A stretch of DNA of 64,000 bases from Dimorphilus gyrociliatus (taxonomy: Eukaryota; Annelida; Polychaeta; Dinophilidae): positions 1,178,001 to 1,242,000 of the forward strand of contig CAJFCJ010000012.1 in assembly GCA_904063045.1 (NCBI GenBank), written 5' to 3'. Of this stretch, positions 12,497 to 23,989 are shown in pieces. The translations under genes and the position numbers were made by a program. Positions within the stretch are counted from its first letter, which is position 1. The number at the start of each line of letters is the position of its first letter. The notes beneath the pieces were generated by a model. The model ran no database searches. It had not been told where the DNA came from and saw nothing but the letters and a program-made list of their open reading frames with translations.

Positions 12497-13158
12497 CTAA
12501 AACACTTTTATAATTTATTTTCTGATTAACACTGCTGCCCGATCACATGACTTTGGGTAGATCTAGAACCAAATATATATAAAACATGTGAAATAAATCT
12601 ATATACTGCATTTTTTTATGTAAAAATGAAATTTTTATTTGTAAAATTTTAACTGTAACAGTCTAAAAAACATTCTATTAATTTATTTATATTAAAATTA
12701 AATTGCTGTTTTTACCAAGGCGTCACTTCAATTTTGACAACAAAAGTTAGACCTTTATCAAACAAAGCCCTCAGGTGTACTGATATGGTAATTATTTTTT
12801 TCAAGGACACAATAATTTCTCTTACAGTTGGTAAACAAAATGGCGATGGCACAGGAAATGTAGATAGGTAAAAGAAATTGTAACAACTTCTTTTGTCTTA
12901 CACTCAAGACATCTTATTCTCTATCGAGTCGTCCATCTTCTCTGTAGGATCTGGCCTTTCAGGAATACTGTCCAGCGTATCGTAATATAATGAATATTTT
13001 TAAATTAAGGATTGTACTTTATTTTTTAATAATTTCGTTTCTCTGATTTTGTGACTCAGCTTTTAAATTAATAAACAAGCATAGGAGCCGTCCATCGACG
13101 TGTTTGTGGATATTGTTTCGATTTTTGTGTTTGGTTGTGAGTGTTGGATATATAAAGT

Positions 13159-14632
13159 TTATCTGAAAGCACTCAGCTCCCTCTTTAGGTCTATAGAAAT
13201 GGAATTCTTTTCCTCAATAAAATCTTGAATACGGCCATTTTCCTCTTGAACTTTTTTAGCCTTCATTGTCTCAAGATGCTCTCTTGAGATTGTCGATAAG
13301 TCGCAACGTTCTTTCAAGCGATTTAGGGAAATTTCCTTTTCCAATAGTTCGGTCAAGCTCTGTAAATTTTTACACGTTTCTGTTAGCGCTAAATCTGTAC
13401 TCGATTGATGCTCTGGAATTTCGAAATTCAAATGATGAAGAGGACCGTTTGCTACTGGAATAACCTTAACTCTATTAAGCGATTTATTATCCCAACTATC
13501 CGGTGTGGTGTCAACGCTTAATTGATTTTCTATTCCTCTATTGGATATACTTGAGACTTGATTCATAGATCCTTCTTCTAACCAGTGCTTTCTTTTAGTT
13601 TGCGTACTAATGGTCATACGATTTCGTGTCTTAGTATCATTTATTTTGAGAGTTCTTCCCGTTGATTTAATTCTTGATTCTATTAATTTAAACCCCGGTC
13701 TCTGATTGACAAAGAATTCATTTCTGCTATCAGATATACTAAGTTTCCTATTCCAATCACAAGAAAGATGAGGGATAGTAATTTCTTTGGAAGAATCTAT
13801 TAAGTTTCTTCTGGTACATTTTTCTAGATTCTCTTTACTAGGCTTTTTCTGGGCCTCTAAGCCAACAATTTTACTATCTATCTTTGCAGTTTTTGACTTG
13901 TTGCCAATTTGCTTATCATTGGTAAAATCTAAGTTTATGAGTTTAGGAAGTCCTGGATATATGCCAGAATATTTTTTCGCAAAATTTAATTGAGAATCTT
14001 TTAACTGGTCGTTTTTTATGTATATCTGAGTTTGGGGCGGGTTATTATAAGCTGGGGATTCATGCTGTTGAGCTGATGCTTTTCGATTAAAATTCGTTTG
14101 GTCCAGCTCTGGATTTGACGGACATAGTAAAGATGATTGATTTTCACCTTCAGCATCTTGTTCGGATGCAAAGAGCCTGTTTAAAAATGGCCCATCTCTT
14201 CGGGAAAAATTTGCTGAGTATGGCTCATATTCGTCTTTTATATAATCAAGGTCTGTTTCTTCGGCAAAGGCTCTCTTAGCATATAACTCCTTTGATCTGC
14301 TCTGTTTTATACTCTTTAATTTTTCTTCTTTCAATTGGTTGTTGAGTTGGTGATACTTTAACGGGCTTTCAGCCTCATTGATATATTTATCACAACTTAA
14401 TTCCAGAGAAGAATCAGTTCGTAATGAAGAACATTTTCCAGAGGACTGACAACGAGATTGAAGAGAATAACGTATGGTCTATATTAGGAGAAAACTCTAT
14501 TAGCTAGGTCTTAGGTTTTATTGTAGAAAGGTCATGCTATTCGAATAAATTAATGTCCAATACACATTATATTACTTACTTTATCCGTTAGTTGAGTAGA
14601 ACGAAATAATCTATCAGAGACAGTTTGGATAT
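13159..14632 (-). CDS. Low-complexity / coiled-coil-like ORF, probably the cytoplasmic extension of the upstream WSC-TSP1 protein
   Basis: A minus-strand frame is open from an acceptor at 14479-14480 (TTTTCTCCTAATATAG) to TAA at 13159. A 53-base exon, 14580-14632, joins it in phase (…LTDK then TIRYS…), flanked by TTTCTTTTTAG and GTAAGT. The product is hydrophilic, rich in Lys/Asn/Ser, with a heptad-like C-terminal third (ETCKNLQSLTELLEKEI, AKKVQEENGRIQDFIEEK). There is no in-frame ATG near the 5' end: the first codons of the long frame are not a start, so the gene needs an upstream exon. The nearest candidate is the last exon of the WSC/TSP1 gene: a GGTTAG donor overlapping that gene's stop (exon end 14725) would join in phase and bypass the stop. 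No family is recognised. It may instead be an independent gene with a distant first exon. Confidence 0.55.
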
Positions 14633-14677
14633 CTAAAAAGAAAGATATATAAATAGCTTTTATGAATAAATCAGATT

Positions 14678-14683
14678 TTTATT
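14678..14683 (-). terminator. Polyadenylation signal AATAAA for the WSC/TSP1 gene
   Basis: The minus-strand hexamer AATAAA lies about 40 bases after the TAG stop at 14720. It would end the short transcript form. If the stop-bypassing splice is used, it lies inside the intron. Confidence 0.45.
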
Positions 14684-14719
14684 GCTTATAACAAGCCCGA
14701 TAAAATTCTCTTTAGGTTT

Positions 14720-16105
14720 CTAACCGATTTCGCAGCAATTTTCTTGAGGATTCCTTTCAACATTAGGATCCAAATACATGGAATATTGTCCTTGAAGAGG
14801 AGGAAGAGAGGAATTAGGTCGAGAAGACTGCTGATTAACATTTAGTGCACTCTTACTATTACTACTTTCTTCATCTGTCGTTTCAGCTATTGTTGCTAAT
14901 TTTTGTTTTAAAATTTCTTCATTCGCAAATAATCGTTCCCTATTTTCAGGATTTTCGCGATAATCAGATTTATTGGGTTTAAGGTTCTTTCCTTCCTCAC
15001 TGGAGCGGTTAATTATACAGAAAAATCGTTTAGCGTAGGAGAATAGAACGAAAAAGGAACAAATAAACAAGATAGCTATAAAAAGTAGGTATGCTATTAG
15101 GTCCAGCATTTTCTTATTCATTAGGCTTTTATGTGTAGCATGTAGATCGACATGAATTAGATCTCTTTTGTTGCTCTGTAGTGTTTTAATGCTATCATGT
15201 CCTCTAATAAATGAGCTGTTTATAGGGCAATTTTTCGTTTTAAAACATTGTTTATATTCTTCAATAGTTCCCATGCATACTTTACGACTATCTATATATT
15301 TAGGTAAATTACACTGCCTATGACGCTTACTAGATTCTACGTCACTATTTGAAGAACAGTTGCTCCAGGCTGTCCACTGCGACCACCCTAATTCTGGACG
15401 GCATTTCACCCTGGAGCATATTCTAACAACAGTCTGAAATCCCCTACAAGGAGGTCGATAACAGTGTCGTTTCCTTATTCTCTCACTACCATTACAAGAT
15501 TGAGAGCAAACCGACCACGAACTCCATTTTGACCAGACATTCAAGTACTTTTCCGTTTTCTTTCTTGCTCCTTTGTTATTAATAATTTCCGAGGCTTGAC
15601 AAAAAAAGGTATTGCACTCCCTAACTTCTGTCAGTTCTTTTCCTGAGCACTTATCAGGATTCCTACAAGACTTTCTCCTTATTTCAGTACCACCACCACA
15701 GTCGACAGAGCAACCCTCCCAAACGTTCCACTCACCCCAATCGAATTTATCCAAGAGCAATTTGTAGATTGAGTATCTCTCTTTACTACCACACCTCTCT
15801 TTATTCACGCATTGACTAGAGCATTCTACGTCTTTAACTGTGAGGCAGTTATCGAGCGTCTTTTTACTGATACAACTGCAATATCGTCCGTATGATATAG
15901 CTGCTAGAATTTTACCCGTTAAAGCACAAGATTGTAAGCAGTCGCTTAAACGAATAACATTATTATTCAATTTATTAGATAAATGTTGGAAGCTTCCGGA
16001 GCTACGCCCAACGCATACGAAGCATCCTATATATTGGGGGAAAGTTGGTGTTGCAACTGAAAGATTTGAAGTTAGTATAGTCAATATAGTAAATAGGCTT
16101 TTCAT
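14720..16105 (-). CDS. WSC-domain / thrombospondin type 1 repeat transmembrane protein
   Basis: Single-exon frame of 461 codons starting at ATG 16103-16105; the frame is open further upstream, but this Met is the first ATG and begins a signal peptide (KSLFTILTILTSN). A WSC domain follows (YIGCFVC... ...GRYCSC..., about residues 27-125), a cysteine-rich module thought to bind carbohydrate. Then come three thrombospondin type 1 repeats: WGEWNVWEGCSVDCGGG, WSKWSSWSVCSQSC and WSQWTAWSNCSSN, the third degenerate. One membrane segment (LIAYLLFIAILFICSFFVLF, about residue 335) and a basic, Ser/Asn-rich cytoplasmic tail follow. It should be a cell-surface adhesion or guidance-type protein. The tail may continue into the ORF at 13159-14632 by alternative splicing across the stop codon. 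It lies 373 bases downstream of the GPCR on the same strand. Confidence 0.85.
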   Translation of the reverse strand: MKSLFTILTILTSNLSVATPTFPQYIGCFVCVGRSSGSFQHLSNKLNNNVIRLSDCLQSCALTGKILAAISYGRYCSCISKKTLDNCLTVKDVECSSQCVNKERCGSKERYSIYKLLLDKFDWGEWNVWEGCSVDCGGGTEIRRKSCRNPDKCSGKELTEVRECNTFFCQASEIINNKGARKKTEKYLNVWSKWSSWSVCSQSCNGSERIRKRHCYRPPCRGFQTVVRICSRVKCRPELGWSQWTAWSNCSSNSDVESSKRHRQCNLPKYIDSRKVCMGTIEEYKQCFKTKNCPINSSFIRGHDSIKTLQSNKRDLIHVDLHATHKSLMNKKMLDLIAYLLFIAILFICSFFVLFSYAKRFFCIINRSSEEGKNLKPNKSDYRENPENRERLFANEEILKQKLATIAETTDEESSNSKSALNVNQQSSRPNSSLPPLQGQYSMYLDPNVERNPQENCCEIG

Positions 16106-16478
16106 GCAGTAAAATTTTTCAAAAACTTTTATTCTGTCATAATTCAAAAAACAAATTGACAAGTAATATTCTTTCGGATTTTAAAGAAACCAAACGTGAA
16201 GTATAAATACTATGTAGATGATAAATCCAAAAGAAAAAGAGACAGAGCAATGTTGTTAAGAAGACTACTACTGAGAAATTAAAAATGCCTGATTAAAGAG
16301 ATCAAATTAAAACTTCCAGTCACTGATTGACTCACAAATCTATAGAAAATTTTAAAATTCTTTCACCATAAATTCTTGACATTTATCGTTCAGTCGAGTC
16401 TTATTAAATTTCCTCAAGTTGATTAAGAAGAGAAAGGTTGCTTCCATCATTTTGCGATATAATACATGAACTAGTCTA

Positions 16479-17561
16479 CTACTCTACTATATCATTAGTT
16501 TGAATTAACGGAGATTCGACTGGGTCGTTGGACTTTAGTACAACTCGATCCATTGCTATCGATTGCTGATTTCTTCGAGCTTGAACACTGTCCTGTGAAC
16601 TTCGGGGTTGAAAAAACGTAAAAAATTCCATATACTGCGCCTTATAATTGTCGTTCATATAACCATAAATTACTGGATTTATGCAAGATGTAGACATGGC
16701 TAAGATTTTGAGTAAACTATCCAATAAATGAATATACTTTGTAGGTACCAATGATGACAGAGAGAATTCAGTAGCTAATGAATTAATATGAAATGGTAAC
16801 CACGCTATTGCAAAGGTCGTCACTACTAAAAATAACATTTTGGTTGTTTTCGACCGTCTTTGAGAACCTGAGGAGTTTGCCGTTGTGCTAGCCACCATTC
16901 GATTTCCGAGTTTAATGTATATACGGTAATACAGTGCACCAATGGCAATCATAGGAAAAAAATATTGAAGACAGACGGAGGCGATTGAATAGAAATATTG
17001 AGCTTCAATATGATTCCAATTCTCTTGGCATAAGTACAACCATGTGCCGAGAATATTATGTTTACTAACTTCTGAAAATACTGCAATTGGTGATGAAAAA
17101 AAACATGATATTAGAAAGATTGAAAAGGATAGAGTGAAAGCCATTTTGATGCTCATCTTATTAACTGTGGGAGTTACTATAAGTCTATAACGGTCGGCTG
17201 CAATTGTCAACAGAAAAAGAGAACTGCTAAAGCAAACGGTTGCAAAATAGAAGGTAATAAATTTGCAAAGCAGCCTTCCAAACTTCTGATACTTGTTAAT
17301 TTGATAATACAAATTTAGTGGAAGATCAACAATACAGACAAAAGCATCGCTGGTTGCCAAACCACCAATAAATACATTGGTTGCAGTATGTAGCTGAGGA
17401 CTTTTAATTACTGTCACTACTACTAGGACGTTGCCCAAGAAACCGAAAATTATTACTATCGAGTATATAAGGATAACCACCCATTTCACATAGACATTTT
17501 GTATGATGTCAAATTCCTCTGCCCATGGATCTATATTGAAAATTTCTTGAGTGTTATTCAT
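16479..17561 (-). CDS. Rhodopsin-class (class A) GPCR, neuropeptide receptor-like
   Basis: Intronless frame of 360 codons with ATG at 17559-17561. Seven hydrophobic segments are visible, the first around residues 28-50 with the GN motif (FLGNVLVVVTV). TM2 has LATSDAF in place of the usual LAxxD, and the TM3 end reads DRYRLIV (the DRY switch). TM6 is AIAWLPFH, with the class A proline, and TM7 reads NPVIYGYMND (NPxxY). Cysteines at the top of TM3 (GRLLCKF) and in the second extracellular loop (YLCQENW) would form the conserved disulfide. TM1-TM3 resemble NPY/NPF- and prolactin-releasing-peptide-type receptors (LHTATNVFIG, KFGRLLC), so a peptide ligand coupled through G proteins is likely; the exact ligand cannot be read from sequence. 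The C-terminal tail is short and Ser/Arg-rich, suiting arrestin phosphosites. Confidence 0.9.
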   Translation of the reverse strand: MNNTQEIFNIDPWAEEFDIIQNVYVKWVVILIYSIVIIFGFLGNVLVVVTVIKSPQLHTATNVFIGGLATSDAFVCIVDLPLNLYYQINKYQKFGRLLCKFITFYFATVCFSSSLFLLTIAADRYRLIVTPTVNKMSIKMAFTLSFSIFLISCFFSSPIAVFSEVSKHNILGTWLYLCQENWNHIEAQYFYSIASVCLQYFFPMIAIGALYYRIYIKLGNRMVASTTANSSGSQRRSKTTKMLFLVVTTFAIAWLPFHINSLATEFSLSSLVPTKYIHLLDSLLKILAMSTSCINPVIYGYMNDNYKAQYMEFFTFFQPRSSQDSVQARRNQQSIAMDRVVLKSNDPVESPLIQTNDIVE

Positions 17562-19920
17562 CGTTTTATCCGATTTTTAACAATTTCATGCTGCAACAAT
17601 AAATATCGAATAATAAACAAAGAAAAATCTATAATTACAATAATTTAATTTCCTTGTTGAAACTATACACTACAGACATATTATTACATGTTATTGAGGT
17701 TCTAAGGGTAATTTGTCGAAAGAAATATGACATCCAATCATTTGATGTGGAAAATATTTTTAAATTCCTTTAAATTATCACCGTAGCAAAATGCAGTCAG
17801 TAAAGAGTTAGGGTTTCAGTCTGAGTAACGATAAGAAGATTATGTTGTCGACTTAGTTGCTATATACTCAACATTTTCGAAAACTCTCCGCTTTCTTTGA
17901 ATAATAGAATAAGAAAGAAAAAAAAAGCATTTCTGGTAGAAAAAACTGTAATTTAAAAAAAGAAAAAAGACTGTCAAAAGAGATAAAAGGATAATTATAG
18001 TCAGCTGCTTCGAAATGCTTATAAAAGCGCCTGATATGGTATTTTGTCCTTGATAAAAATTCATGAAGCTTAAAACTTTACTTTTAATCTCTGATGTGAA
18101 TGTTCCCAATACATACGTGAGTTTTAGAAGAAAGAAAGTTTTATCAATCAATTAAATGAAACCATTGAAAATTTCATTCGTAAAGGTAATTAATTGAAAG
18201 AGCAAATCTCCTCTTACAGAGATAAAACATATCGTCACTTCATTAGAGATACATTTAATCAAATTTTTGTTGAAAGTACGAATGATTCTTTGCTTATAAA
18301 TGGCTTTAGAACGCATCGAAAATCGACATGGTTCCCTTGTTAAATCATTTAGATGGTCACTTTTTTTACAATACTTTAATCCAGAACCCTTAATAAATCA
18401 TCGAATAGGCTAATTCAAAACACAAATATAAACTATTCAATACGACACATGCTTTTTCCATTTAGTCGTATTTTTTTAATCCTTTTACGCTTGGAAAATA
18501 ACGCGAATTCTATTGAACGGAGAATAGAGAAGAACAAATCGGGAGATTTTACTTAGACAGAAGGGGATAGATAGATAACATTATTCTATGAAAATTTATA
18601 AATAACCTATTATTCTATCAATATAAGCAGTATTTGGAAAAACAAAAACAGTAGCGAAGGATAAAGATTTCGTAAATATTTATCTACAAAATATGTAGGC
18701 TAATAAAATTCCCTATTTAACTTAAATTACAACGAAGAGAACACCAGACTATTGACAATTTTTGATGACATATAAAATTACTTCACACCTACCTTTTATT
18801 CTCTAAAGCCGCAACAACTGCATAATCTCTACTGGAACTTGGAGACAACTGCAATGAGAGCATATTACCAACTGCACCAGCCAGCCAATCATTAAACTTT
18901 CTACAATGTAGGCCTAATCAGTAGCATTATTCGCTAATATAGACACTGTATAGTTTTACTTGCTTGATGATGGTTAACAAATTTTCAATTTGGGTATTTA
19001 TTTAAATGTGACGCCTTGTTTTGTCATAATACTTGTTTTAAAACAAAAAGATCTATATATTTTTTATACATATTTAATGCATACCTATAGAAGTCTTTGT
19101 AAATTTAATCTTCTTTTTTGATATTGTTAATTGAGTATAAATAAAACTATAGCAATTATATTAATTTAATAAAAAATTACATTTTATATTTCATTAAAAA
19201 CAGAATATTTTACAGTGCCATCTTTTATCAAAGATGATATATTTAAACGTTGAATAATACGTTGTTGTTGAATCTTCTTCCAAGAAGGAGTACGTTGTGA
19301 TTGCATCTATAGTTGGAGGTCGATATACTACCGGTAACATCATCTGTATATAGGAAAGAAAAATAAAAGTATTCGACCTATAAACGTATCATCTTCATCG
19401 GAAAAGTATAAATACTTTTTCATTTTTTTTCTTACCTCCTGGTTTTTAAATCTAAAGCACAAAAAAAAAACAAAAGACTAACTGATTTAGAAAACGCTGT
19501 CAACTGTGTCAATTTCCTTTCTAATTCTATACAGCTAACTATAAACCTTTAATTAACCTTTGCAAATCAATTTCAAAAGCAAACTACTCGAAAGATCAAA
19601 ATTAGAAAATAATTTTAGTATAATATTCCCTTTCACAGTGAAGATAACTTAGTACCTTTAGGCTTTTTTATTAGCTAAATTTAAATGACAATTAGGCTAG
19701 GAGCTAAAAATATTAACTAAAATAAAATATTTTTCGTCGACGCCTGCACATTCCAATCAAATATTTCTTTCCTTATTCTTTTTAGACTATTCATTGAGTA
19801 AACTATCTACGATAGACTGGTTACAGATTTTATAGGCCTCTTCAAATGAAAAAAAAGTTAAATTTAAGCGGAAAATCAAAATGATATAGAACCAGACGTA
19901 GGTCCGATCACGGCTATATC
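17562..19920. other. Intergenic region between the GPCR and paramyosin genes
   Basis: No coding exon is recognised. Open frames at 17840-18151 and elsewhere lack ATG starts or family features. The region is AT-rich, with AT-runs and short hairpins. It should contain the 5' flank of the GPCR on the left and distal regulatory DNA of paramyosin on the right. A MEF2-like CTAAAAATA lies at 19704-19712. Confidence 0.5.
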
Positions 19921-19929
19921 TGGATTGTG

Positions 19930-19990
19930 GTTGGGCGCGGCGATGCGCAAGCGCAAAAACCTACAATCTTTGCAGTATTTATAAACGAGG
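19930..19990 (+). promoter_or_regulatory. Putative paramyosin promoter
   Basis: A GC-rich patch with an NRF1-like TGCGCAAGCGCA (about 19944-19955) is followed by a TATA-like TATTTATAAA at 19976-19985, about 130 bases before the paramyosin ATG. A MEF2-like site lies 230-290 bases upstream. Position and elements fit a muscle-gene core promoter, but the start of transcription is inferred. A 64-codon frame at 19927-20118 covers the same bases and is most likely leader sequence. Confidence 0.4.
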
Positions 19991-20114
19991 AGCTGGAAAA
20001 TATTTGCGATGTTTCCGCAGTGGCGATAATTTTCCAAGCCCCTATACCTTTAGAATCGAGTTGTGCGCATTTTAGAGCAACTTTTGCAAACTTTCAGAAG
20101 CCTTTCAAGCAAAT

Positions 20115-23100
20115 ATGAGCTCAAGTGAGAGGACAATTGTCAAGAAAACCTATAGGTTTGTAATTTGTCATTGTAGTACAGAGAGAACGTCGTGTAAATA
20201 TGAAAGTCATACTTGAGAAAAAATATACGTACAGACCACATATATATATATATACCATTTGTACAGTGTATATAAAGGAAACTAAATTTCCCTACGGAAT
20301 GCTAGCTTAGAAAATAACCTTATTAAGCTCTATGATTAGTGTCTTAAAACTAATTAATGTAGTGTTTATTAAAAAAAAGGATGTTTTCGATGAAATGAAT
20401 AAAAAAAACGTCTTTAGAAACTTTATAAAGAAAAGCATCTTTCTCAATTAATAAACTATTTTATTCCGTCTTTCAAGTGTGAAATTAGATTTTTAACTTA
20501 TGAATACGCTTTCTTTCGAGAGTCTCTTCAGATTTAGCTATTTTCTAATCAGATTACGGATAGTGCGCTGTTCTAGGCGGAATGCCAGGAATTCTTAGCT
20601 TAGGCTTGTTGTATTTTTATAACATACAGGAAAAAAATTTCCAATTAACTTGCGTATATATATATATATATATATGTAAAGCTATATGTAAATGATTGTT
20701 TTGTTTTCAATAGGACCATCACGTCTTCCGGTGATGACTTGGACGATCATGTCACGAAGAGCGTCAACCGATATCAAGTTTATAGGGGTATGTCGCCCTC
20801 CTCCAGCAATCGCCTAGAGGTTAAACCTTTTACTCAATATTGTATACATAAATCATATTTATAAATAGATATATAATATTTATTTATATTTCCAAAAATT
20901 TCCTTCTAGTATAGATTTTATATATTTAGAAATGGTTTGCCGATCTACAGCCAAATTTATCGTTGCATTTTGACAGGTGTAGAACTAACTACGCTTAGGC
21001 CAAAGTTTGTACGGTGCAAGAATTTTTTACGAGGCCTATTTCTTGCCTGTATAAACTGCACCACACCCCATAGTACTTTTGCAGCCGACCTAAATATTCG
21101 CCCAAACAACAGCTTCGGATTACAATTAAACATTTTTTTATATACTGGAAAAAAAAACATCCTTATTTGGATGAGGCAGGCAAATCACTTAAATGTTTGT
21201 TTTTCTTGTATAGATTCGTCTTCGCGAACTTGAAGATGCTCTCGAAGCGGAGAGAGATGCTAGAATGCGGGTAACTAGATTACATATATATAACTCCTTT
21301 GCATGACTTAATTAAAATTTCTCTTTTATATTAGGCTGAGAAAATGGTCGCTGATCTGTCCTTTCAGCTTGAAAGCGTACAAGAACGAGTCGAAGAGTCC
21401 GAATCAGTGGCATCAGCGCAAGTAAGCTAGCGCCATCTCCTGCTAAATATATTTATATACAAATGACTATATTCTGATCTTATAATTTCTTTTTTCTTCT
21501 TAAAGACGGACATCAGCCGCAAAAGGGAATCGGAACTACAAAAGATAAAAAAGGACTTTGACCTTCTTTCGGCTCAACATGAGGCTAGTGAAGTTTCGCT
21601 CCGCAAACGCAACCAAGAGACATTAAACGATCTGAACGAGCAATTAGAATATGTAACCAGAACCAAAACAAAGTATGACGTTGATTAATTATTCACATAA
21701 AGGATTCTAGGTTGAGTAGTTTAAATAAAAGGAAGGATTTTCCCTTAGAACTGAAAAGGAAAAGCAGCAATTAATTCTGGAATTAGACAGCGTATCAACT
21801 CAGCTTGATGCTTCGAATAAAGCAAAGATGCACGCTGAAAGCAAACTGGATGCCCTGGAGGATCAAGTTCGACGCTTGAAGGCGCAAATTGACGATCTAA
21901 GCAGACAAAACAATGATCTAAATGGTCTAAAGGGTCGATTGACTCAAGAAAATTTCGAACTACAGAGACAGGTTCAAGACTTGGATGCCTCTACTTCAAC
22001 TTTGGCCAAAGCAAAATCACAGCTACAACATACTGTTGATGATCTGAAATCTCGATTGGACGAAGAAGTACGCAGTAGAAACCAATTGACAATCCAACTG
22101 ACCAACGCCCAAGTTGATTTGGACAATTTGTCAGCCAGATTTGATGAAGAGCAAGAGAGTGCATCTAATGCTAGAGCCCAAGCAGCTAGGCTGCAAAGCG
22201 AAATGCAGCAGCTTAAGTACGAAATTGCTTATCGAATTATTTTGCTGTCCATTTGTCAAATATTCTATTTTCCATTGACAGGTCGAAGTATGATAAAGAT
22301 CTATCGATGAAGACTCAGGAGATAGAAGATTTGAGAAGAAAACTAATGTCTCGTATCGCTGAATTGGAAGAAATTTCAGAGCATGCTAAGGCTAGAGCTT
22401 CTAAATTTGAGAAAGATAAAAACCGCCTATCCGTAGAGGTTAGGGAACTTTCGATCGAGTTGGAAACTGCAAACGCAAACGTAAACGATTTGCTGAAGAG
22501 ATTAAAGTCCGCCGAAGTTGCCAATGGCGAATTGCAGCGCAGGTGTGATGAACTTTCTCACGATCTCTCGTCGGCTAATAGTCAGAATACTACCTTACAA
22601 GCCGAAATCAATAAACTTCGTATGATGGTCAATGAACTTCAAGATAAGTATGATGGCTTAAATAGAGAAAACAAACAGCTCCACGATGCCCTTCGTGAGG
22701 CAAAGGATGGAAACAAAGAGCTATCAAGGCAGGTCAACGAATTAACTTCGATCAGAGTACAATTGGAAGGAGAAAGAGATCACTTGGCTTCTGAATTGGC
22801 TGACACGAAGGACGCTTTTAGAGATGTACAGAGTAAATTGGAATCGGCAAATAACTATTTGTCGACTTTAAAGAGTGAAATGGAACAGCGTCTAAGAGAA
22901 AAGGATGATGAATTGGAAAATGTTAAGAGGAGCGGTCAAAGGGCTTTGGATGAACTGCAGAAGACAATTTTAGAAATTGAGACCAAGTACAAGGCGGAAA
23001 TAAGCCGTTTAAAGAAAAAATATGAAGGAGAATTAAGGGAAATAGAGATACAATTGGAAACTGCTACCAGATCAAACAATGAGCTGGCTAAGAATAACAA

Positions 23101-23989
23101 GGTCCTAAGTGGGCGGGTCAAGGAATTAGAAATCGCCTTTGACGAAGAAAGACGAGCAGGAGATGACGCACGTCAAGCAGTTGCAGCTCTGGAGAGAAAG
23201 AGAATTGCCTTGACTACGGAATTGGAAGACGTCCGTGCTCTTTTGGAATCTGCTGAAAGGGCAAGAAAGAACGCAGAAAACGAATTGGGTGACGCTAGTT
23301 CTAGAATTAACGAACTGACAATCTCAATTACGAATCTGACATCGGATAAACGTCGAATGGAGGCAGATATTTCAGCTATGCATTCAGATTTGGATGACGC
23401 TATTAATGCAAAGAGAGCTGCCGAGGAGAGAGCTGATCGCCTTCAAGCAGAAGTTAATCGACTTGCTGATGAACTTAGGCAGGAAAGCGAAAACTATAAG
23501 AATGCTGAATCATTGAGAAAATCGCTGGAAGTTGAAATCCGCGAAATTACCGTCCGTTTAGAGGAAGCGGAAAGTCATGCTCAAAGAGAAGGAAAGAGGA
23601 TGGTAGCCAAACTACAAACTCGATTGCGTGAATTGGAAGCTGAATTCGAGATGGAACAACGACGTGCACGAGATTTTGCTGCCACAAACAGAAAGTTAGA
23701 AAGGCATTTGAATGAGCTAAGAATGCAGTCAGAAGAAGATAGGCGAGCTTGCTCTGAGCTGTCAGATCAAAACAATACGCTTCTTGTACGCGTCAAGACT
23801 CTTAAGAGGCAATTAGAAGAAGCGGAAGAAGTCGTAACTATCACGATGAACAAGTATAGAAAGGTACAAATGATGGTTGAAGAGGCAGAACACAGAGCTG
23901 ATATGGCCGAAAAGAATATGACACTTTTGAAAGGAAGAAATAGGTCCATGTCTGTCACCCGCGAAATCACCCGAGTTGTTCGTGTTTGA
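20115..23989 (+). CDS. Paramyosin (complete, 877 residues)
   Basis: Seven coding exons join in phase: 20115-20155, 20714-20819, 21214-21270, 21335-21421, 21506-21672, 21749-22216 and 22282-23989 (TGA). All six introns have GT...AG borders. The sum is 878 codons including the stop, the usual paramyosin length. A short non-helical head (MSSSERTIVKKTYR, then VYRGMSPSSSNRLE) leads into an uninterrupted heptad-repeat rod rich in Glu/Lys/Arg, including LKSKYDKDL across the last junction. It ends in a tail with the family signature GRNRSMSVTREITRVVRV, whose serines are a known type of phosphorylation site. The protein forms the core of thick filaments in protostome muscle. Myosin heavy-chain rod is excluded by the short head, the total length and the tail signature. 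The 1.7-kb last exon holds most of the rod. Confidence 0.96.

Noticed and set aside
19927-20118. 64-codon frame just before paramyosin
   Set aside because: It overlaps the paramyosin ATG in another frame and covers the promoter-like and leader region.
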